Source: Buchananella sp. 14KM1171
GTDB lineage: Bacteria > Actinomycetota > Actinomycetes > Actinomycetales > Actinomycetaceae
Length of the DNA stretch: 64,000 bases
Assembly (NCBI RefSeq): GCF_041380365.1
Contig: NZ_CP159981.1
Location: 868,001 to 932,000, forward strand
Direction: 5' to 3'
Below, piece by piece: positions 46,755 to 55,639 of this stretch. The position numbers and the translations under genes are program-made. The notes beneath the pieces were generated by a model that worked only from the letters and a program-made list of their open reading frames with translations, was not told where the DNA came from and searched no databases. Each line of letters begins with the position of its first letter. Positions within the stretch are counted from its first letter, which is position 1.

Positions 46755-47500
46755 CAGCTGTAAGACCTCCGCGTGTCGGCCGGGGGAACGGTGGCGCCCT
46801 TGTACTCCACCGGGATACCGCCCAGCGGGTAGTCCTTGCGCTGCGGGTGGCCCACCCAGTCGTCCGGCATGGCGGTGCGGGTCAGGGCCGGGTGGCCGGT
46901 GAACACGATGCCCATCAGGTCCCAGGTCTCGCGCTCGTGCCAGTCGTTGGCCGGGTAGACGGAGACGACAGACGGGATGGTCGGGTCGGCGTCCGGGCAG
47001 GCCACCTCCAGGCGCAGCTGGCGGTTGTGGGTCACCGAGGTCAGGGCGTAGCAGGCGTGCAGCTCGCGGTCCTTGTCCCCCGGGTAGTGGACGCCGTTGA
47101 CGCCCAGGCACAGCTCGAAGCGCAGGTCCGGGTCGTCGCGCAGGATGGAGCAGACGGTCACGATGTGCTCGCGCGCCACGTGGATGGTCAGCTCGTCGCG
47201 GTAGACCACCACGCGCTCGATCACGTCGGCCACGTTCAGGCCGCGCTCTTCCAGCACCTCCTCCAGCACGTCGACGATCTCGTCGAAGTAGCCGCCGTAG
47301 GGGCGCTGACTCTCACCCGGCAGGACCACCGGACGCACCAGGCCACCCATGCCGGAGGTGTCGGCGCTGCCGTGCACGCCGAACAGGCCGGTGCGCACCT
47401 CCACCACGTCCCCCTCCGGGCGGCCGCGCTGAACGTCGGCCACGGCGGCAGCGTCGACCACCACGCCGTCATTCACGTCGATAATCTGGTTCTCGCTCAC
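46754..47500 (-). CDS. nuoC: NADH-quinone oxidoreductase subunit C
   Basis: 30-kDa-type subunit, 248 residues. Conserved end: [49 protein letters not shown] 47500 is chosen because it overlaps the nuoB stop in a GTGA; the longer frame upstream is the nuoB region in another phase. A short Asp/Val-rich leader comes first. Confidence 0.95.
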   Translation of the reverse strand: MSENQIIDVNDGVVVDAAAVADVQRGRPEGDVVEVRTGLFGVHGSADTSGMGGLVRPVVLPGESQRPYGGYFDEIVDVLEEVLEERGLNVADVIERVVVYRDELTIHVAREHIVTVCSILRDDPDLRFELCLGVNGVHYPGDKDRELHACYALTSVTHNRQLRLEVACPDADPTIPSVVSVYPANDWHERETWDLMGIVFTGHPALTRTAMPDDWVGHPQRKDYPLGGIPVEYKGATVPPADTRRSYS

Positions 47501-48060
47501 GCCAACAAGCCCTTCATCTGGTGGGTGGGGGTGGCGGCCAGGGCGGCGGCCTCCACGGCGCGCGCCACCTTGGCACGGTTCGCGCCGAGCGGCTGGCCCT
47601 TGACGCACTGGCGCTTCAGCTCGAACAGGGCGTTGAGCAGCATCTCCGGGCGCGGCGGGCAACCCGGCAGGTAGATGTCCACCGGCACCACGTGGTCCAC
47701 GCCCTGCACGATCGCGTAGTTGTTGAACATGCCGCCGCTGGAGGCGCAAGCGCCCATGGACAAAACCCACTTGGGCTCGGCCATGGAGTCGTAGACGTTG
47801 CGCACCACCGGGGCCATCTTGTGGGACAGGCGGCCGGACAGGATCATCAGGTCCGCGTGGCGCGGCGAGGCGCGAAACACCTCCATGCCGATACGCGAGA
47901 TGTCAAAGCGCGGGCCGGCGGTGGACATCATCTCGATGGCGCAGCACGCCAGACCCATGGTGACGGGCCAGATGGAGGTCTCGCGGGCCAGGCCTGCCAG
48001 CTTCTCGACGCTGGTCAGCAGGAAACCGGCCGGTACCTGCTCCTCAATTCCGATCTTCAC
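47497..48060 (-). CDS. nuoB: NADH-quinone oxidoreductase subunit B
   Basis: Carries the terminal cluster N2, 187 residues. Ligands: the tandem cysteines in [10 protein letters not shown], then [12 protein letters not shown] and [14 protein letters not shown] 48060 is the start, 10 bp after nuoA, with AAGGACACCA upstream. Confidence 0.97.
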   Translation of the reverse strand: MKIGIEEQVPAGFLLTSVEKLAGLARETSIWPVTMGLACCAIEMMSTAGPRFDISRIGMEVFRASPRHADLMILSGRLSHKMAPVVRNVYDSMAEPKWVLSMGACASSGGMFNNYAIVQGVDHVVPVDIYLPGCPPRPEMLLNALFELKRQCVKGQPLGANRAKVARAVEAAALAATPTHQMKGLLA

Positions 48061-48070
48061 TGGTGTCCTT

Positions 48071-48430
48071 TCAGTCCCAGTCCAGGCCGCCCCGGCGCCA
48101 CTCGTAGATGAACGGCACGGTGATGAGGGCAATGAAGAAGAAGGCAGCGCCCAGGCCGAACAGGCCCAGGGTGCCGAAAGAGACGGCCCACGGGTAAAGG
48201 AAGACCACCTCGATGTCGAAGACGATGAACGTCATCGCCACCAGGTAGTACTTCACGGGGAAACGGCCGTGGTCACCGGCGCTCGGAGTGGGGTCGATAC
48301 CGCACTCGTAGTTCTCCACCTTGACGCGGTTGAACCGCTTGGGGCCCACGATGGCGGAGATGGCTAGACCACCCACGGCCACCAGCATCGCCACCCCCAG
48401 CATGATGAGGAAGGGGAGGTAGTTTTCCAT
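48071..48430 (-). CDS. nuoA: NADH-quinone oxidoreductase subunit A
   Basis: First gene of the operon, 119 residues with three helices. The conserved loop VENYECGID and [25 protein letters not shown] are diagnostic. ATG 48430 follows AGGGAGAACC. The operon continues without interruption through nuoN to the prenyl synthase, all on the minus strand and mostly with overlapping ends. Confidence 0.97.
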   Translation of the reverse strand: MENYLPFLIMLGVAMLVAVGGLAISAIVGPKRFNRVKVENYECGIDPTPSAGDHGRFPVKYYLVAMTFIVFDIEVVFLYPWAVSFGTLGLFGLGAAFFFIALITVPFIYEWRRGGLDWD

Positions 48431-48846
48431 CGGTTCTCCCTATTCGGTGGATCAGTTTGGTTGGTGCTTTTGCACACGACTTAGCGCCACCCGGCCGCGC
48501 GCACGGACAAGCCGACGCACTGCTGGCGACGTAGCGAGGCTACCGGCGCTCGTTTTCGCCGCCCGCCCAAGCAGGGCACCCGCAAGACTTTTGGCCCAAT
48601 TCCGCCCTTTTTGCCGCCCCAATCGGGTGCCGCTCAGGCCACACAGGGGCCGCCGCGCAAACTAATTACGGCAAGGCCGTGGTGCGTATTGCTCAGCTCA
48701 CGCGCGCCGCCCGGCGGCGTTGGGCTTGGCGCGCTGGTGCAGGGGGCCGACGCTGCCGCCGGCCAGCCGGAGCCGGGTGGCCGGAGCTAGGGGGACCGGC
48801 GCCGCCACGTGCCACCGGCCGCCGACCGCTATCGGCCGGCGCCTAC
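48431..48846. other. 416-bp gap between nuoA and menG
   Basis: Should carry the nuo operon promoter, but I see no convincing -35/-10 pair. A TGCAAAAGCACCAACC-containing stretch lies 40-60 bp upstream of nuoA. Toward menG there is a dispersed-motif copy (GGCCGACGCTGCCGCC, about 48745-48762) and GC-rich hairpin potential at 48797-48842 (GGCGCC arms) that may end menG transcription. No credible gene. Confidence 0.4.
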
Positions 48847-49542
48847 TCAGTTGGCGGGCTTGAAGCCGCGGTGGAGGGCCACGATGCCCGCAGAGAGGTT
48901 GCGGTGGCCCACGTTCTCCCAGCCGCAGCTGCGCATCATGTCAGCCAGCTCGGCCTGGTTGGGCCAGGCCAGGATGGACTCGGCCAGGTACTCGTAGGCG
49001 CGCCCGTTGGAGGAGACCATGCGGGAGATCGCCGGGAGCACGGTGCCCAGGTAGAAGTTGTAGGGGCCGCGCACCACGCGCGTGCTGGGGGTGGAAAACT
49101 CGCAGATCACCACGTGCCCACCCGGCTTGGTGACGCGCAGCAACTCCCGCAGTGCCTTCTCGGTGCCCTGGACGTTGCGCAGCGCGAAGGAGATGGTGGA
49201 GGCGTCGAAGCTGTTGTCCTCGAAGGGCAGGTCGGTGGCGTCTCCCTGCACGAACTCCAGGAAGGGGTAGCGGCGGCGGCCCTCGGCGATCATGCCCTCG
49301 GAGAGGTCGCAGGCAACCACGTCGGCGCCGTCCTCGTAGTAGCCGGCGGCGGAGGTGCCGGTGCCGGCCCCGAGGTCCAGGATTCGCATGCCCGGCTGGG
49401 CCCCGAGCGCGCGACGGGTCGCGCGGCGCCAGGCACGATCGCACCAGAGCGACAGCACGTCGTTGGTGAGGTCGTAGCGGCGAGCCACGCGGTCAAACAT
49501 GCCCGCGATCGCGTTGGGGTCCTTGTCCAGGTCAGCTCTCAT
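48847..49542 (-). CDS. menG: Demethylmenaquinone methyltransferase (MenG/UbiE)
   Basis: SAM-dependent C-methylation, last step of menaquinone synthesis, 231 residues. The family start FDRVARRYDLTNDVLSLW, SAM site LDLGAGTGTSA, and FVQGDATDLPF, ISFALRNV, KPGGHVVICEFSTP are all present. ATG 49542 is chosen, and the longer frame upstream is rejected as low-complexity. Divergent from menF with about 70 bp between their starts, a likely shared promoter region. Confidence 0.95.
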   Translation of the reverse strand: MRADLDKDPNAIAGMFDRVARRYDLTNDVLSLWCDRAWRRATRRALGAQPGMRILDLGAGTGTSAAGYYEDGADVVACDLSEGMIAEGRRRYPFLEFVQGDATDLPFEDNSFDASTISFALRNVQGTEKALRELLRVTKPGGHVVICEFSTPSTRVVRGPYNFYLGTVLPAISRMVSSNGRAYEYLAESILAWPNQAELADMMRSCGWENVGHRNLSAGIVALHRGFKPAN

Positions 49543-49611
49543 GGGGGCTAATTCTGGCAGGTTGGCGCCCGTGGCTGCAGCCCGGGACCGATTGCGGCTA
49601 GATTGGCGGCG

Positions 49612-51111
49612 ATGATCGCCCCGGCTATTCCCCAGCTTTGCGCCCGTACTTTCGACGTGACGGGCCACCCGTTGTTACCGACCTCTCTTTTAGGGGCGCT
49701 GCCCGCAGCCGACGCTCTTGCCTGGGTGCGCACCGGCGTGGGCTTTGTTGGTGGCGGGGTGACCGCCCGGCTCTCGGCGCGCGGCCCGCAGCGCTTCGCG
49801 GCGCTGGATCGGCAGTGGCGGGCGGTGGTGGCGCTGGCGCAGGTGGACGACGCGGTGGGCCTGCCCGGCACCGGCCTGATCGCCGCCGGCTCGTTCGCCT
49901 TCGCCGATTCCTCCGAGTGCGAGTCCTTCCTGCTGGTGCCGCGCTTCGTGCTGGGCTGCCGCGACGAGCGCTGGTGGTTCACCCACATCTTTTTGGCCGA
50001 CGACGCTCCGCCCGCCGCTGCGATCACTGCGGCCAGCGGCGCGCCCGCCGGGGGCGGGGCCGGCTCGGTGGGCCCGGGCCGCGCGGGCTCGGAGGGCCCG
50101 GGCCGCGCCGGCTCGGAGGGCCCGGGCCGCGCGGGCGCCTTCACGCCGGGGGGCGCCGCATCTCCCGAGGGCGGCGCCGGCGAGCTGGACGCCCTGCTGG
50201 CCGCCTTCCTGGAGACTGGGGCCGCGCCGGCGCGCCAGCCGGGGCGCGTGACCACCTCCCCCGGCGCGCACCCGCGCAGTCGGTGGGACGGGGTGGTGCG
50301 GCAGGCGATCGCACAGATGGAGACGGGCCGGGCCCAGAAGGTGGTGCTGGCGCGCGACGTCTACGTGCACACCGAGCACGCGCTGGACCCGCGCGTTCCG
50401 CTAACGGCCCTGGGCCGCGACTACCCGGGCTGCTGGACCTTCCAGGTGGGCAGCTGGCTGGGGGCGACCCCGGAGCTGCTGGTGCGCCTGGACCGGGGCC
50501 TGGTGGCCGCCCGCGTGCTGGCCGGCACCATCCGCCGCACCGGCGACGACGAGGCGGACCTGCTGCGGGCCGGCAACCTGGCCCGGTCTTCCAAGGACCT
50601 GGCAGAGCACGAGTTCGCGGTGGACTCCGTGGCCCACGCGCTGGGCGACTTCTGCACCACCCTGAACGTGCCGGAGCAGCCCTTTGTGTTGCACCTGCCC
50701 AACGTGATGCACCTGGCCACGGATGTCACCGGGGTGCTCCCCGCCGGCACCGGGGTGACCTCCCTGGCCCTGGCCGGGGCGCTGCACCCCTCGGCGGCCG
50801 TGGGGGGAACCCCGAAGCTGGCCGCCCAGCAGATCATCGCCGAGCTGGAGGGCATGGACCGGGCCAACTACGCCGGCCCGGTGGGCTGGATGGACGCCAC
50901 CGGCGACGGCGAGTGGGGCATCGCCCTGCGCTGCGGGGTGATCGAGCCCCAGCCGGGCGACGCTGCGGGACGGGCCGGCTCCACCGTGCGGCTGTTCGCG
51001 GGCGGCGGCATCCTGCCGCAGTCCGTGCCGGCGGCGGAGGTGGCGGAGACCAGCGCCAAGCTGCAACCGATGCTGGGCGCGCTGGGCGCCACCGACGCGC
51101 TGGACGTCTAG
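49612..51111 (+). CDS. menF: Isochorismate synthase MenF with disordered insertion
   Basis: Converts chorismate to isochorismate, first committed menaquinone step, 499 residues. The C-terminal chorismate-binding domain is typical: KVVLARDVYVH, ATPELLVRLDRGLVAARVLAGT (spanning two strands), LHPSAAVGGTPKLAA and RANYAGPVGWMDATGDGEW. Between the N-terminal part and this domain, about residues 130-195, is an Ala/Gly/Pro-rich insert with three near-identical GSEGPGRA-type repeats, unusual for the family. ATG 49612 is preferred to a TTG three codons earlier. Confidence 0.93.
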   Translation: MIAPAIPQLCARTFDVTGHPLLPTSLLGALPAADALAWVRTGVGFVGGGVTARLSARGPQRFAALDRQWRAVVALAQVDDAVGLPGTGLIAAGSFAFADSSECESFLLVPRFVLGCRDERWWFTHIFLADDAPPAAAITAASGAPAGGGAGSVGPGRAGSEGPGRAGSEGPGRAGAFTPGGAASPEGGAGELDALLAAFLETGAAPARQPGRVTTSPGAHPRSRWDGVVRQAIAQMETGRAQKVVLARDVYVHTEHALDPRVPLTALGRDYPGCWTFQVGSWLGATPELLVRLDRGLVAARVLAGTIRRTGDDEADLLRAGNLARSSKDLAEHEFAVDSVAHALGDFCTTLNVPEQPFVLHLPNVMHLATDVTGVLPAGTGVTSLALAGALHPSAAVGGTPKLAAQQIIAELEGMDRANYAGPVGWMDATGDGEWGIALRCGVIEPQPGDAAGRAGSTVRLFAGGGILPQSVPAAEVAETSAKLQPMLGALGATDALDV

Positions 51112-51178
51112 CGCTGGTCTTGCGGGCCGGCGCGGCGCGGCTTTGCCTCTTCCTGGCTCTCGCGGAGGCTGTGCGGGC

Positions 51179-51354
51179 GTGCGCAAACGATTGAGGGCTT
51201 AGTGCACCTCTCGTGGGGTTGGCGCACCGGTTGTGGGGTTGGTGCACCTCTCGAGGGGCTACCCGAGCCGGTAACCCCTCAATCGGTGCACCAACAGCTC
51301 AACAGCTGCACCAAGAGCTCGATAGGTCGACTAACCCCACAACCGTTTGCGCAA
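51179..51354. repeat. 176-bp palindromic element, copy C (4+4 units)
   Basis: Starts GTGCGCAAACGATTGAGGG and ends CAACCGTTTGCGCAA, 176 bp. Left units: GCAAACGATTGAGGGCTTAG, GCACCTCTCGTGGGGTTGGC, GCACCGGTTGTGGGGTTGGT, GCACCTCTCGAGGGGCTACC. Right inverted units include GGTAACCCCTCAATCGGTGC and ACTAACCCCACAACCGTTTG. Outer and inner unit pairs can base-pair with mismatches confined to the middle of the unit. It lies between two convergent genes, menF and htrA. Confidence 0.85.
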
Positions 51355-51373
51355 CACCGCCCGCGACGGGCGG

Positions 51374-51410
51374 GCCAGGACCGGGCGAGCGGGAGCTTGC
51401 CCGGCCTGGC
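51374..51410. terminator. Hairpin at the end of the HtrA-type gene
   Basis: GCCAGGACCGGGC and its near-complement GCCCGGCCTGGC form a stem around AGCGGGAGCTT, touching the protease stop codon. It can act for the convergent menF and protease genes. Confidence 0.5.
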
Positions 51411-53296
51411 TAGTTCTCCGTCTCGCTGCGGGCCTGCAGGGTGGCGTTGAGCTCCAGCTTCTCCCCGCCGCGCACCACGGCGAGCTTGACCTGCGCCCCG
51501 ACGGGCTGGGCGCGCACGGCGGCCATGAGCGCGGGCACGGAGGCCACGGACTTGCCGTTCAGGGCCACGATCACGTCGTTCGCCTGCACCCCGGCGTTCT
51601 GGGCCGAGCTGCCTGCGGTCACCTCCACCACCTTGGCCCCGGTGTAGCCGGCGCCGTTCAGCTCCACGGCGCCCTCGGCCAGGGAGACCCCCAGGAAGGC
51701 GTGCTGCACTGTGCCGCTCTCGATGATCTGGTCCGCGATGAGCTTGGCGACGTCCACCGGGATGGCGAAGCCGAGGCCGATGGAGCCGCCCTCGTCCTCA
51801 GAGGACTCCTTGATGGTGGCGATGGAGGAGTTGATGCCGATCACGCGCCCGCCGGCGTCGAACAGCGGCCCGCCCGAGTTACCGGGGTTGATGGAGGCGT
51901 CGATCTGGATGGCGTTGGTGACGGTCAGCGCGGAGGCGGCGTCCCCGGTGGCCTCGTCCTGCTCGGTCCACACGGGCCGGTCCAGGGCGGAGATGATGCC
52001 GGTGGTCATGGTGGAGGCGTAGCCCAGCGGGTTGCCGATCGCGGCCACCGCCTGGCCCACCTGGAGGTTCTCCGAGCTGCCCAGGGTGGCCACGCTCAGG
52101 TCAGCCGGCGCGCTGTCCAGCTTCACCACGGCCAGGTCCGTGGCGGAGTCGGAGCCCACCACCTGCCCGTCGTAGATGCGCCCGTCGGCCAGGGTGACGG
52201 TCACCTTGCCCTCGATGGCACCGGCCACGACGTGGTGGTTGGTGACGATGTGGCCGTCCTTGTCGATCACCACGCCGGAGCCCGACGAGCCGCCACCGGG
52301 GACCTCCAGCTCGATTGAGACCACAGAGTCTCCCACGACTTGCTGCACGGCCTGCCAGTTGGGGGTCTCGCCGTTGGCGTCCACCAGCGGGGCGATCGTG
52401 GTGACGCCGCCCGCGCTCGCCTGCTCCTGGTTCTGCCCGCCGCCCATGAGGGCGAAGGTGCCTGCGGAGGCGGCCAGCGAGCAGGCCAGGGCGATGCCGG
52501 TGACGCCCAGCCAGGTGGGTCCGCGCCGCGTCCTGACCGGCTGCTCGCGCTCGCCGACCGGGTGAGCTGCGCTCGCGGGCGCCACGCCCGGGTGGGACTC
52601 TGCGCCGTAGCCGCCGGAGAAGCCGGCCGCCTGCGCGCCACCCGGCAGGGCCCTGCCCGTGGCCGGCACGTAGGCGGGCAGGTGGTTGGTGCCGGTCTGC
52701 TGGCCGTAGTCGGGCATGGCAGCGCCGGCCGGCCGCCAGGGCGAGTAGGGACTGGGCACCGGCTTGGTCTGCGGGACGCCGCGCCGGACGGCCGACTGCT
52801 CCGCCAGGAAGCTGGCGCTCTGCCCGGTCAGCTGCACGGTCCCCGGGCTCGCCGGCTGGATGGCGATGGGGGCGGCCTGCGGGGAGGAAATCGCCTCCGT
52901 GGCCGACGTCGGCCACCCACCTCCCCTCACGCTGTGGCCGGCGTCAGGGGCGGCCGGCAGGGAGGGTGCGCTCTGGCCCATCGGGCTGCTCGTGCCGGCA
53001 GGGGCGGGGGCGGGGGCGGCCGGCGGTGCGGGTGCCGGGAGCACGGCCGTGATCGCTTCGGTTGCCGTCACCTCCCCCGGCGCTGGCGCGAGCGGGCCGG
53101 TGGCGGCTGCTGCCGGGCCCGGCCCGGAGGCATCGGCCTGCGCGGACGGGAGCGGGGCGGCCGCCTGCGCTGGCTGGGCCGGGGGGCTCACCTCGGCGCC
53201 GGCGGGTGCGGCGGCAGGAGCCGGGGCTGCCTGCGGCGTGGGCGCCAGCGGGCGCGGCAGGTCAAAGCTGGCGGTTTCGTTTACGCGATTGTCCAC
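51410..53296 (-). CDS. HtrA/DegP-type membrane serine protease with PDZ domain
   Basis: Cell-envelope quality-control protease, 628 residues. About 265 Ala/Pro-rich residues precede a single helix (WLGVTGIALACSLAASAGTFAL, near residue 272). The trypsin-like domain has the triad His in IVTNHHVVAG, Asp in SATDLAVVKLD and Ser in DASINPGNSGGPLF. A PDZ domain ends it (AFLGVSLAEGAVELNG through VIVALNGKSV). GTG 53296 with AGGAAGG seven bases upstream is chosen over an earlier weak start. Substrates are unknown. The Pro/Ala N-terminus should be cytoplasmic. Confidence 0.92.
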   Translation of the reverse strand: MDNRVNETASFDLPRPLAPTPQAAPAPAAAPAGAEVSPPAQPAQAAAPLPSAQADASGPGPAAAATGPLAPAPGEVTATEAITAVLPAPAPPAAPAPAPAGTSSPMGQSAPSLPAAPDAGHSVRGGGWPTSATEAISSPQAAPIAIQPASPGTVQLTGQSASFLAEQSAVRRGVPQTKPVPSPYSPWRPAGAAMPDYGQQTGTNHLPAYVPATGRALPGGAQAAGFSGGYGAESHPGVAPASAAHPVGEREQPVRTRRGPTWLGVTGIALACSLAASAGTFALMGGGQNQEQASAGGVTTIAPLVDANGETPNWQAVQQVVGDSVVSIELEVPGGGSSGSGVVIDKDGHIVTNHHVVAGAIEGKVTVTLADGRIYDGQVVGSDSATDLAVVKLDSAPADLSVATLGSSENLQVGQAVAAIGNPLGYASTMTTGIISALDRPVWTEQDEATGDAASALTVTNAIQIDASINPGNSGGPLFDAGGRVIGINSSIATIKESSEDEGGSIGLGFAIPVDVAKLIADQIIESGTVQHAFLGVSLAEGAVELNGAGYTGAKVVEVTAGSSAQNAGVQANDVIVALNGKSVASVPALMAAVRAQPVGAQVKLAVVRGGEKLELNATLQARSETEN

Positions 53297-53439
53297 GAAC
53301 GTGCCTTCCTGTGGTGCACAGATTTTTGACGGCGCCACTTAATCATTGTCGCCTCGCCCGTCTCTGGAAAGTTGCTCGACGTTTGCTGTGGACGCGGCGC
53401 CCCACGTTGGGCCAGCCACATTACTTCAACTTTGTACGG

Positions 53440-53511
53440 CCTAGACCTTGTGCACTCGACCTAGACCTTGCGTAGCGCTCTAAGGTCTAGGTCGGCTGCA
53501 CAAGGTCTAGG
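53440..53511. repeat. Symmetric 20-bp-spaced array of CCTAGACCTTG
   Basis: CCTAGACCTTG occurs at 53440-53450 and 53460-53470, and its inverse YAAGGTCTAGG at 53481-53491 and 53501-53511. Spacing is exactly 20 bp on each side. The array lies 144 bp upstream of the protease start and beyond the menD stop. Sites two helical turns apart on one DNA face suggest either a protein operator array or a hairpin element. Confidence 0.75.
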
Positions 53512-53561
53512 TCGACCGGTTCAGCCCCGGGGTCGCGTTGCCGGGCAACAGGAAGGCCCCG

Positions 53562-53642
53562 CAGGACCACGCTCATCGGCAGGGCGAAGCCCGTGCGGCG
53601 CGCTTTCCCCGACAGGACCACGCTGCCCCGCAGGACCACGCT
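53562..53642. repeat. Three copies of CAGGACCACGCT
   Basis: Copies at 53562-53573, 53613-53624 and 53631-53642, partly followed by GCCCGGCAGGGC-type sequence that can form hairpins. They lie between menD and the symmetric array; with it they fill the 369-bp gap 53297-53665. Possible menD terminator material; function unknown. Confidence 0.55.
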
Positions 53643-53665
53643 GCCCGGCAGGGCGGGCCGCCGAG

Positions 53666-55639
53666 CTAGGCCAGGTCGGCCAACGCTTCGCGCACCGCCC
53701 CGGCCATCCGCTGCCCGGCCGCCCTCGGCTCGCCGCGCTCGCAGCGAACCTCGATCACTCGCCGTCCCTTGGGCTGCCTCCCCAGGGCCCGGGCCAGGTC
53801 CGCCGCGCTCTCCACGCGCGTGTAGCGGCACTTGTACGCGGCAGCCAGGGCCTTGATCTCCACGTCCTGCGGGGTGCCCCAGAAACGGTCGAAGTGCTCG
53901 CCCGTGCGCCCGTCCCCGGCCTCCAGGGTGGCAAAGATGGCTCCGCCCGCGTCGTTGAGCACGATCACGTCCAGGTCCACCTCCTCTTCCAGCACGCCCC
54001 GCAGCAGCGAGCCGGCGTCGTGCAGGAAGGTCAGGTCACCGACCACGCAGCGCACGGGCCGCCCGGTCCTGGCAGCCACCCCGACTGCGGTGGCGATGGT
54101 GCCGTCGATACCCGCCAGGCCCCGGTTGGACAACACGTTGACCCCGGCGCGGAACTGGCCCTGCATCTGCGCTGACGTGGTGCGCCCGGGCTCGTCAGGG
54201 CTGCCCAGCGCGCAGCCGGCCAACAGGTCGAAGTGGCGGATCGCCGCGGACGCGCCGATGGTCAAAACGGGCTCCTTGCCCTTGCGCCAGTCGGCTAGGT
54301 GCTGCTCCCAGATCCGCGCGCACGCCCCCCACGCGGTCATGCCCTCCTCCTGCACCAGCAGGGCAGAGAGCGACTCCTGGGCCAGCCGACCGGCCGCCAC
54401 CCAGGTGCTGGTCCAAGCAGCGTGGAAGTCGCTGGGCTGCTCCTGCCCGCCCCGCCCCGCCTGGTCCGCCCAGTCGGCCCCCAGGAGATCCCCCGCCCGC
54501 AGCTCCAGCTCCGGCTCGACGGCGGGGAACACTGCGGCGGCGTTAGCGGCAACGTCGGTCCACTCCGCCCCGTCGTCCACCACGATCACTCGGACGTTCG
54601 GGCGGGCCAGCAAAGCGGAGACCGGCCGGGATAGCGTGGGGTGACCAAAGACCACCACCTGGGTGATCGCCTCGCCCAGGGGCGAGTCCAGCAGGTCCCG
54701 ATAGGGGCCCACGGCCGTCGGGTGCGTGCGCAGACCGCTGCTTGGTTCCGCCAGCAGCGGCAGGAACGCCTGGCCGGCAAATCGGCCCGCCTCTATGCCG
54801 CCGTCCCCGGCCAGCACCACCGTGCCGGGGCCCACAGCGATCGTGGCCGCGACCGGCTGGGCGCTTGTGGGCAGGTGACCGCCCGGCGGCGGGGTAATCC
54901 CGTGCGCCTCGTAGAGAGAGTCGGCGCCCTCGTGTGGGCGCAGCAGCGGATCCCGGAAGGCCACGTTCAGGTGCACCGGCCCCCAGCCTGAGCGCTCGGA
55001 CCAGTCCAGCATGCTCAGGTCCACGTCCCGGTAGCCCCAGGCCGCCTCCTGCCGCCGCAATTCGTCGATCCGGCCCACAGCGCCATCCGGCAGGCGCCAG
55101 TAGCCGATCGAGCTTGCCACCGCCCGTTGGACGACGCTGCCCACCGGCCCCTCTGCGGGCACGTCGGCGAAGAAGCGCACCGCCTCACCGAAGATGCGCG
55201 CCTGGTTCGTGGTCTGGGAGGCACCCACGCCGCGCATCTCGTGGGGCCGATCGGCGGTGACCACCACCAGCGGGACACGCCCGTGCCTGGCCTCCAGCAC
55301 CGCCGGGTGCAGGTTGGCCACCGCCGTGCCGGAGGTGACCACCACGGCCACCAGGGGGCCCGGGCTGCGCCCGGCCCGCTCGCCGCCGGGTGCCCCGGAG
55401 GCGGCTGCGGCGAGCTCGTCCGGGGCCGAGATCAGCAGGGACTTGGCCAACCCGAGGGCGAAGAATGCCGCGCCGCGCTCGTCCAGACGCACGTGGGCGC
55501 GCACCATCCCCGTCTCCGCAGCGTGCGCCACCGCGAGCGCCAACGGCCCCGAGCGCGAGCCGGGGCACACCACCACGTGCCCCACCCCGGCGGCCACCAG
55601 GTTCGCCACGATCGACTGCGCCATCAGAGTCGCGTTCAC
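53666..55639 (-). CDS. menD: MenD (SEPHCHC synthase)
   Basis: Thiamine-diphosphate enzyme joining isochorismate and 2-oxoglutarate, 657 residues. Start region CPGSRSGPLALAVA, the ThDP glutamate region RLDERGAAFFALGLA, TADRPHEMRGVGASQTTNQ, and the C-terminal ThDP site GDLTFLHDAGSLL with LNDAGGAIFATLE are typical. GTG 55639 overlaps the menC stop (GTGA). The longer reading upstream is the menC region in another phase. An antisense dispersed-motif copy lies at 55126-55147. Confidence 0.95.
   Translation of the reverse strand: MNATLMAQSIVANLVAAGVGHVVVCPGSRSGPLALAVAHAAETGMVRAHVRLDERGAAFFALGLAKSLLISAPDELAAAASGAPGGERAGRSPGPLVAVVVTSGTAVANLHPAVLEARHGRVPLVVVTADRPHEMRGVGASQTTNQARIFGEAVRFFADVPAEGPVGSVVQRAVASSIGYWRLPDGAVGRIDELRRQEAAWGYRDVDLSMLDWSERSGWGPVHLNVAFRDPLLRPHEGADSLYEAHGITPPPGGHLPTSAQPVAATIAVGPGTVVLAGDGGIEAGRFAGQAFLPLLAEPSSGLRTHPTAVGPYRDLLDSPLGEAITQVVVFGHPTLSRPVSALLARPNVRVIVVDDGAEWTDVAANAAAVFPAVEPELELRAGDLLGADWADQAGRGGQEQPSDFHAAWTSTWVAAGRLAQESLSALLVQEEGMTAWGACARIWEQHLADWRKGKEPVLTIGASAAIRHFDLLAGCALGSPDEPGRTTSAQMQGQFRAGVNVLSNRGLAGIDGTIATAVGVAARTGRPVRCVVGDLTFLHDAGSLLRGVLEEEVDLDVIVLNDAGGAIFATLEAGDGRTGEHFDRFWGTPQDVEIKALAAAYKCRYTRVESAADLARALGRQPKGRRVIEVRCERGEPRAAGQRMAGAVREALADLA

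Noticed and set aside
45393-47111. Longer nuoD frame beginning at 47111
   Set aside because: The extension is nuoC in another phase; ATG 46754 fits the operon junction.
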